A DNA stretch of 19,395 nucleotides from Willaertia magna (taxonomy: Eukaryota; Heterolobosea; Eutetramitea; Acrasida; Naegleriidae): NCBI GenBank assembly GCA_902984215.1, contig CADWAF010000596.1, positions 1 to 19,395 on the forward strand, in the 5' to 3' direction. Made by a program: the position numbers and the translations under genes. Below, piece by piece: positions 16,725 to 19,395 of the stretch (position 1 is its first letter; each line of letters starts with the position of its first letter). A model generated the notes under the pieces. That model saw nothing but the letters and a program-made list of their open reading frames with translations. It did not search any database and was not told the origin of the DNA.

Positions 16725-19395
16725 TTAAAATAAAAACCGTTCATCAAGCAATGTTTTTGTAACTAAATTTTGTTTTACAAAACTATTCCTCAACCACAAC
16801 ATGACCTTATTGATGGCATAAACAATCATTAAACTTCCAAAAGTCGAATTCATAAACATATCCAAAATAGCATAAAGTAAAATATTAAACATTATTATTT
16901 TCCATTCAACTCCCCTCAACATTACCGCAAAGAATGAATAATTTTGAAGAATACTTTCATAATTATCTTTAAAAAAGTATTCCTTATCATGTAAATAAAT
17001 AAAATCTGGAACAAAACCTAATCTATAAGATAATTGTTTTTCAATAACTTGACCTTGTTTAATTTTTATGTCAGTAATTATTCTTTTAAAATATTCATTA
17101 ATAGTATTATATCCATCAATAAAAGCAGCTGGAATCGCCCTAGTCTTTGCTTTTTTAACATTCAAGTTGAAAAGGTCACTTAATCTAAATTCATAAGTCA
17201 TTGGTGAGTTTAACATTGGATTATTAGTCGCCCCTCTTTCCTTAATAGTTTGTTGAATGGGTTGGTCTATTTGATTATTATAATTTAATGGAAGAGGAGT
17301 TTGCTCAATTTGCTGTTGCTGTTGTGGAGGAATACTTTGATTAGGCATTAGTTGATTAGGAATTGTATTGGTCTGAGTTAGGTTATTCAAGTTTGGAGTG
17401 GTAAGAAGAGGTTGGTTTATACGCTGTTGATTATTCACAAATCTATTGAAAAAGCCGTTCTTTGCGTCTTCTTCTTGTATTGGTATTAAGAGGAATTTAT
17501 CAAAGTTATCCCTCACTTGTCTAGAAATAAATATTTCAAATGTTAAAGTTGGATCTGTATTGTATTGATCAGAAGAATGAATTAATCCTCTTCTTGGAAC
17601 GAAATCGTTGCTCTCCATATTTAAACTTTCATAAAACTCTTTCATACTAGCATCAGCAAATCTGAAAATACTTTCACCGTGTATATAATAGCCATAGTGT
17701 AGCTCTGTCAAAATAATTATACTAATGTTAGAAATTGAACAAGTATCTATTAGGGTAGTAATTGGGTTTCTAATAAATCTATAAGCTATGAATCTAAAGA
17801 AAATATATTGAAGTAAGGAGATTGCAAGATAAAACCAACTGGTAAGGGCTAGTCTTAGTATTGGATGTGTTGGAAATATGGTATTAAGCCTATTCTCTTC
17901 TGCTGTTATTGCTGATAATGAAACAATATTAACACCATCCATTAATAAAAGGACAACCAATAAACTGAATTCTAAACTTGTCCAAGTAACTCTTTGTAAT
18001 TTCTCCCATTCCTTAGCCATAAAATATGATCTCCAAATACTGACAGATGTATAATTCCCTTCTGCTCTGCCACCAGTTCCAACTACTTTACCTTTTGATT
18101 TTTCCCAATCAATAAAGAAAATGTCATAGGTACATTGTTTATAAAATTCATATCCAATATCAAATACTTTTCCAATCAAACCAAGAAGTAAAAGTGTAAA
18201 GTAAAACCATCTATCTTGACCATCAAAATTAGGCATAAGAGTAAATACATTGCTTTGTAACTTGAATAATAAATAATAAAAACTAGACATTAGAAATACA
18301 ATATAAAAAAGTCCATTAGAGGCAAATGAGAAAAAGCTAAATGTCATTCTTCCAATTGTAGGAAAATCAATTTGACCAAATCTTCTTCTTGCATACCTGT
18401 ATGCCTCAACAAATGAAAAAAACATCGAAAATACTACCACAACTATTGAAAAAACTAAAACTAAAATCCACCCAACAGATTGTGATTGCATATATGAGAC
18501 TTTAAAAGTAATACTAGGTGTATAAATGGTCTCACTGTCATAAACTGTAAAATTAGAAAGAACTGTAGGTGTGATTGAAACCTTTCTTGCAGTATATTTT
18601 AAAGTCAAAGTTGGAGGATAAATATGTTCTGCTGCATTTGGATTAATGGAGACTCTCAACTCAGCATATTCCAAAAATCTTATAATTGTAGGAGAAGATG
18701 AATCTGATGTAATACCTGCCTTATTATCATAGAGAAAAAATCTTCTGTAAAGGGTAGAAGATGCAATATCATTAATTGATTTAGTATCATCCTTTAATAT
18801 TTGAACAGGAACAGGATATAATGTATTTCCTTCGTCAACCAAAACTATTCCAACAAGTAATTAAATATTTCAAAGCAAAACTAATTACTTACAAAGTTCA
18901 TAAAATAAAGGTTCAGCTGCATTAATTAAGGAAAAGACATTAAAATAACAATAATTTTCATATTGATTTCCAAAATCTAAAAAACTTGATCCCTTAAAGG
19001 CATCAGATGGGCACAATTGGAGTTGGTTGGATAAATACTCTTGACCAATCCACCTTCCATCCATTGAATATTTTGCCAATATAAAAACTAATCTTGTAAC
19101 TCTGTCATTCCTTCCCTTCAATCCTATTGATTCCTTAATATTTGAATTATATAAAATTTCGTCTGCAGTGCCTTGATACTTTAGAAAAGGTAACCCATCT
19201 TTCCAACCTTGAAAGCCATTAGTTCTATCTTGTTTTATCGTATCAAGTATTGAAAAGTACATTTTGCAAGCAGGAGTTGACTCATCGTATAACTGTAAAA
19301 CACATAAATTAGAAAGTAATTGACACGATTTAGCTTCACTAAACTGCTGACAATTTGCAGCAGCTCTGTAAAAATTTTGATAAAAGAAATATGAC
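16725..19395 (-). CDS. TMEM67: Meckelin (TMEM67/MKS3), 5' end beyond window
   Basis: Visible exons are 19395-18893 (open to the window edge) and 18844-16725, giving the last 873 residues; human meckelin has 995. Meckelin is a multi-pass receptor-like protein of the ciliary transition zone, part of the MKS module, mutated in Meckel and Joubert syndromes. The visible ectodomain starts in a Cys-containing part (SCQLLSNLCVLQLYD...ACKMYF). About seven hydrophobic helices begin with VGWILVLVFSIVVVVFSMFF. Highly diagnostic segments are DTCSISNISIIILTELHYGYYIHGES, PTLTFEIFISRQVRDNFD, FVPDFIYLHDKEYFF and the terminus LVTKTLLDERFLF (family KTLVDQRFL). A Pro/Gln/Asn-rich insertion (about 60 residues) in the cytoplasmic region is lineage-specific. 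The signal peptide lies outside the window. Confidence 0.95.
18845..18892 (-). other. Meckelin intron (48 nt)
   Basis: The donor is GTAAGTAATT at 18892 and the acceptor TTGGAATAG ending at 18845. It joins CTT T|TT TTG GTT GAC in phase 1, giving LFLVDEGN and linking the ectodomain to the rest of the protein. Confidence 0.92.

Noticed and set aside
18885..19262. Separate small protein starting with MYFSILD
   Set aside because: The frame stays open upstream to the window edge with meckelin-like Cys motifs, and splices in phase to the main meckelin exon; it is an internal exon.
1..19395. CRISPR arrays, rRNA genes, bacterial operons
   Set aside because: No repeat-spacer pattern or rRNA sequence is visible; spliceosomal introns and gene content show nuclear eukaryotic DNA.

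Overview
This is AT-rich nuclear DNA from a unicellular eukaryote. The introns are short and begin GTAAGT/GTAAGG and end TAG. Start codons usually follow an A-run, proteins carry N-, Q- and K-rich low-complexity stretches, and intergenic gaps are only a few to a few dozen bases. Two ciliary genes (meckelin/TMEM67 and CFAP53) show that the organism builds a cilium or flagellum. This style fits a heterolobosean amoeboflagellate such as Naegleria, but that is an inference; no rRNA or other taxonomic marker is present.

Layout. Positions 1-5490 hold a full-length non-LTR retrotransposon (LINE) on the minus strand. Its ORF1 (coiled-coil protein) and ORF2 (APE endonuclease, reverse transcriptase, RNase H, zinc knuckle) are both open and overlap by 8 nt. 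It sits directly against the start codon of a plus-strand, three-exon serine carboxypeptidase (5501-7042), probably separating that gene from its promoter. A minus-strand ADF/cofilin-like 3' fragment follows (7055-7342), then a gene-poor AT-rich stretch. Next come three minus-strand genes: an adenylate kinase with an acylation-type N-terminus (7816-8463), a GDP-fucose-transporter-like SLC35 protein (8571-9730) and an Nst1-like protein with an 18-nt first exon (9778-12709).

A divergent promoter region (12710-12983) leads to two plus-strand genes: a WBP4/FBP21-like U1-type zinc-finger protein (12972-14159) and CFAP53 (14246-15761). The right end is a minus-strand tandem trio with almost no spacing: meckelin (window edge to 16725), Eaf6/MEAF6 (16709-16323) and LAMTOR3 (16319-15786).

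Gene models were refined by joining exons by eye. SLC35C1, Nst1, meckelin, the carboxypeptidase and CFAP53 all need introns to give full-length proteins, and the splice phases agree in every case. The genes do not form one pathway. What unites the window is extreme compactness, two ciliary genes near each other, and a recently inserted retrotransposon.
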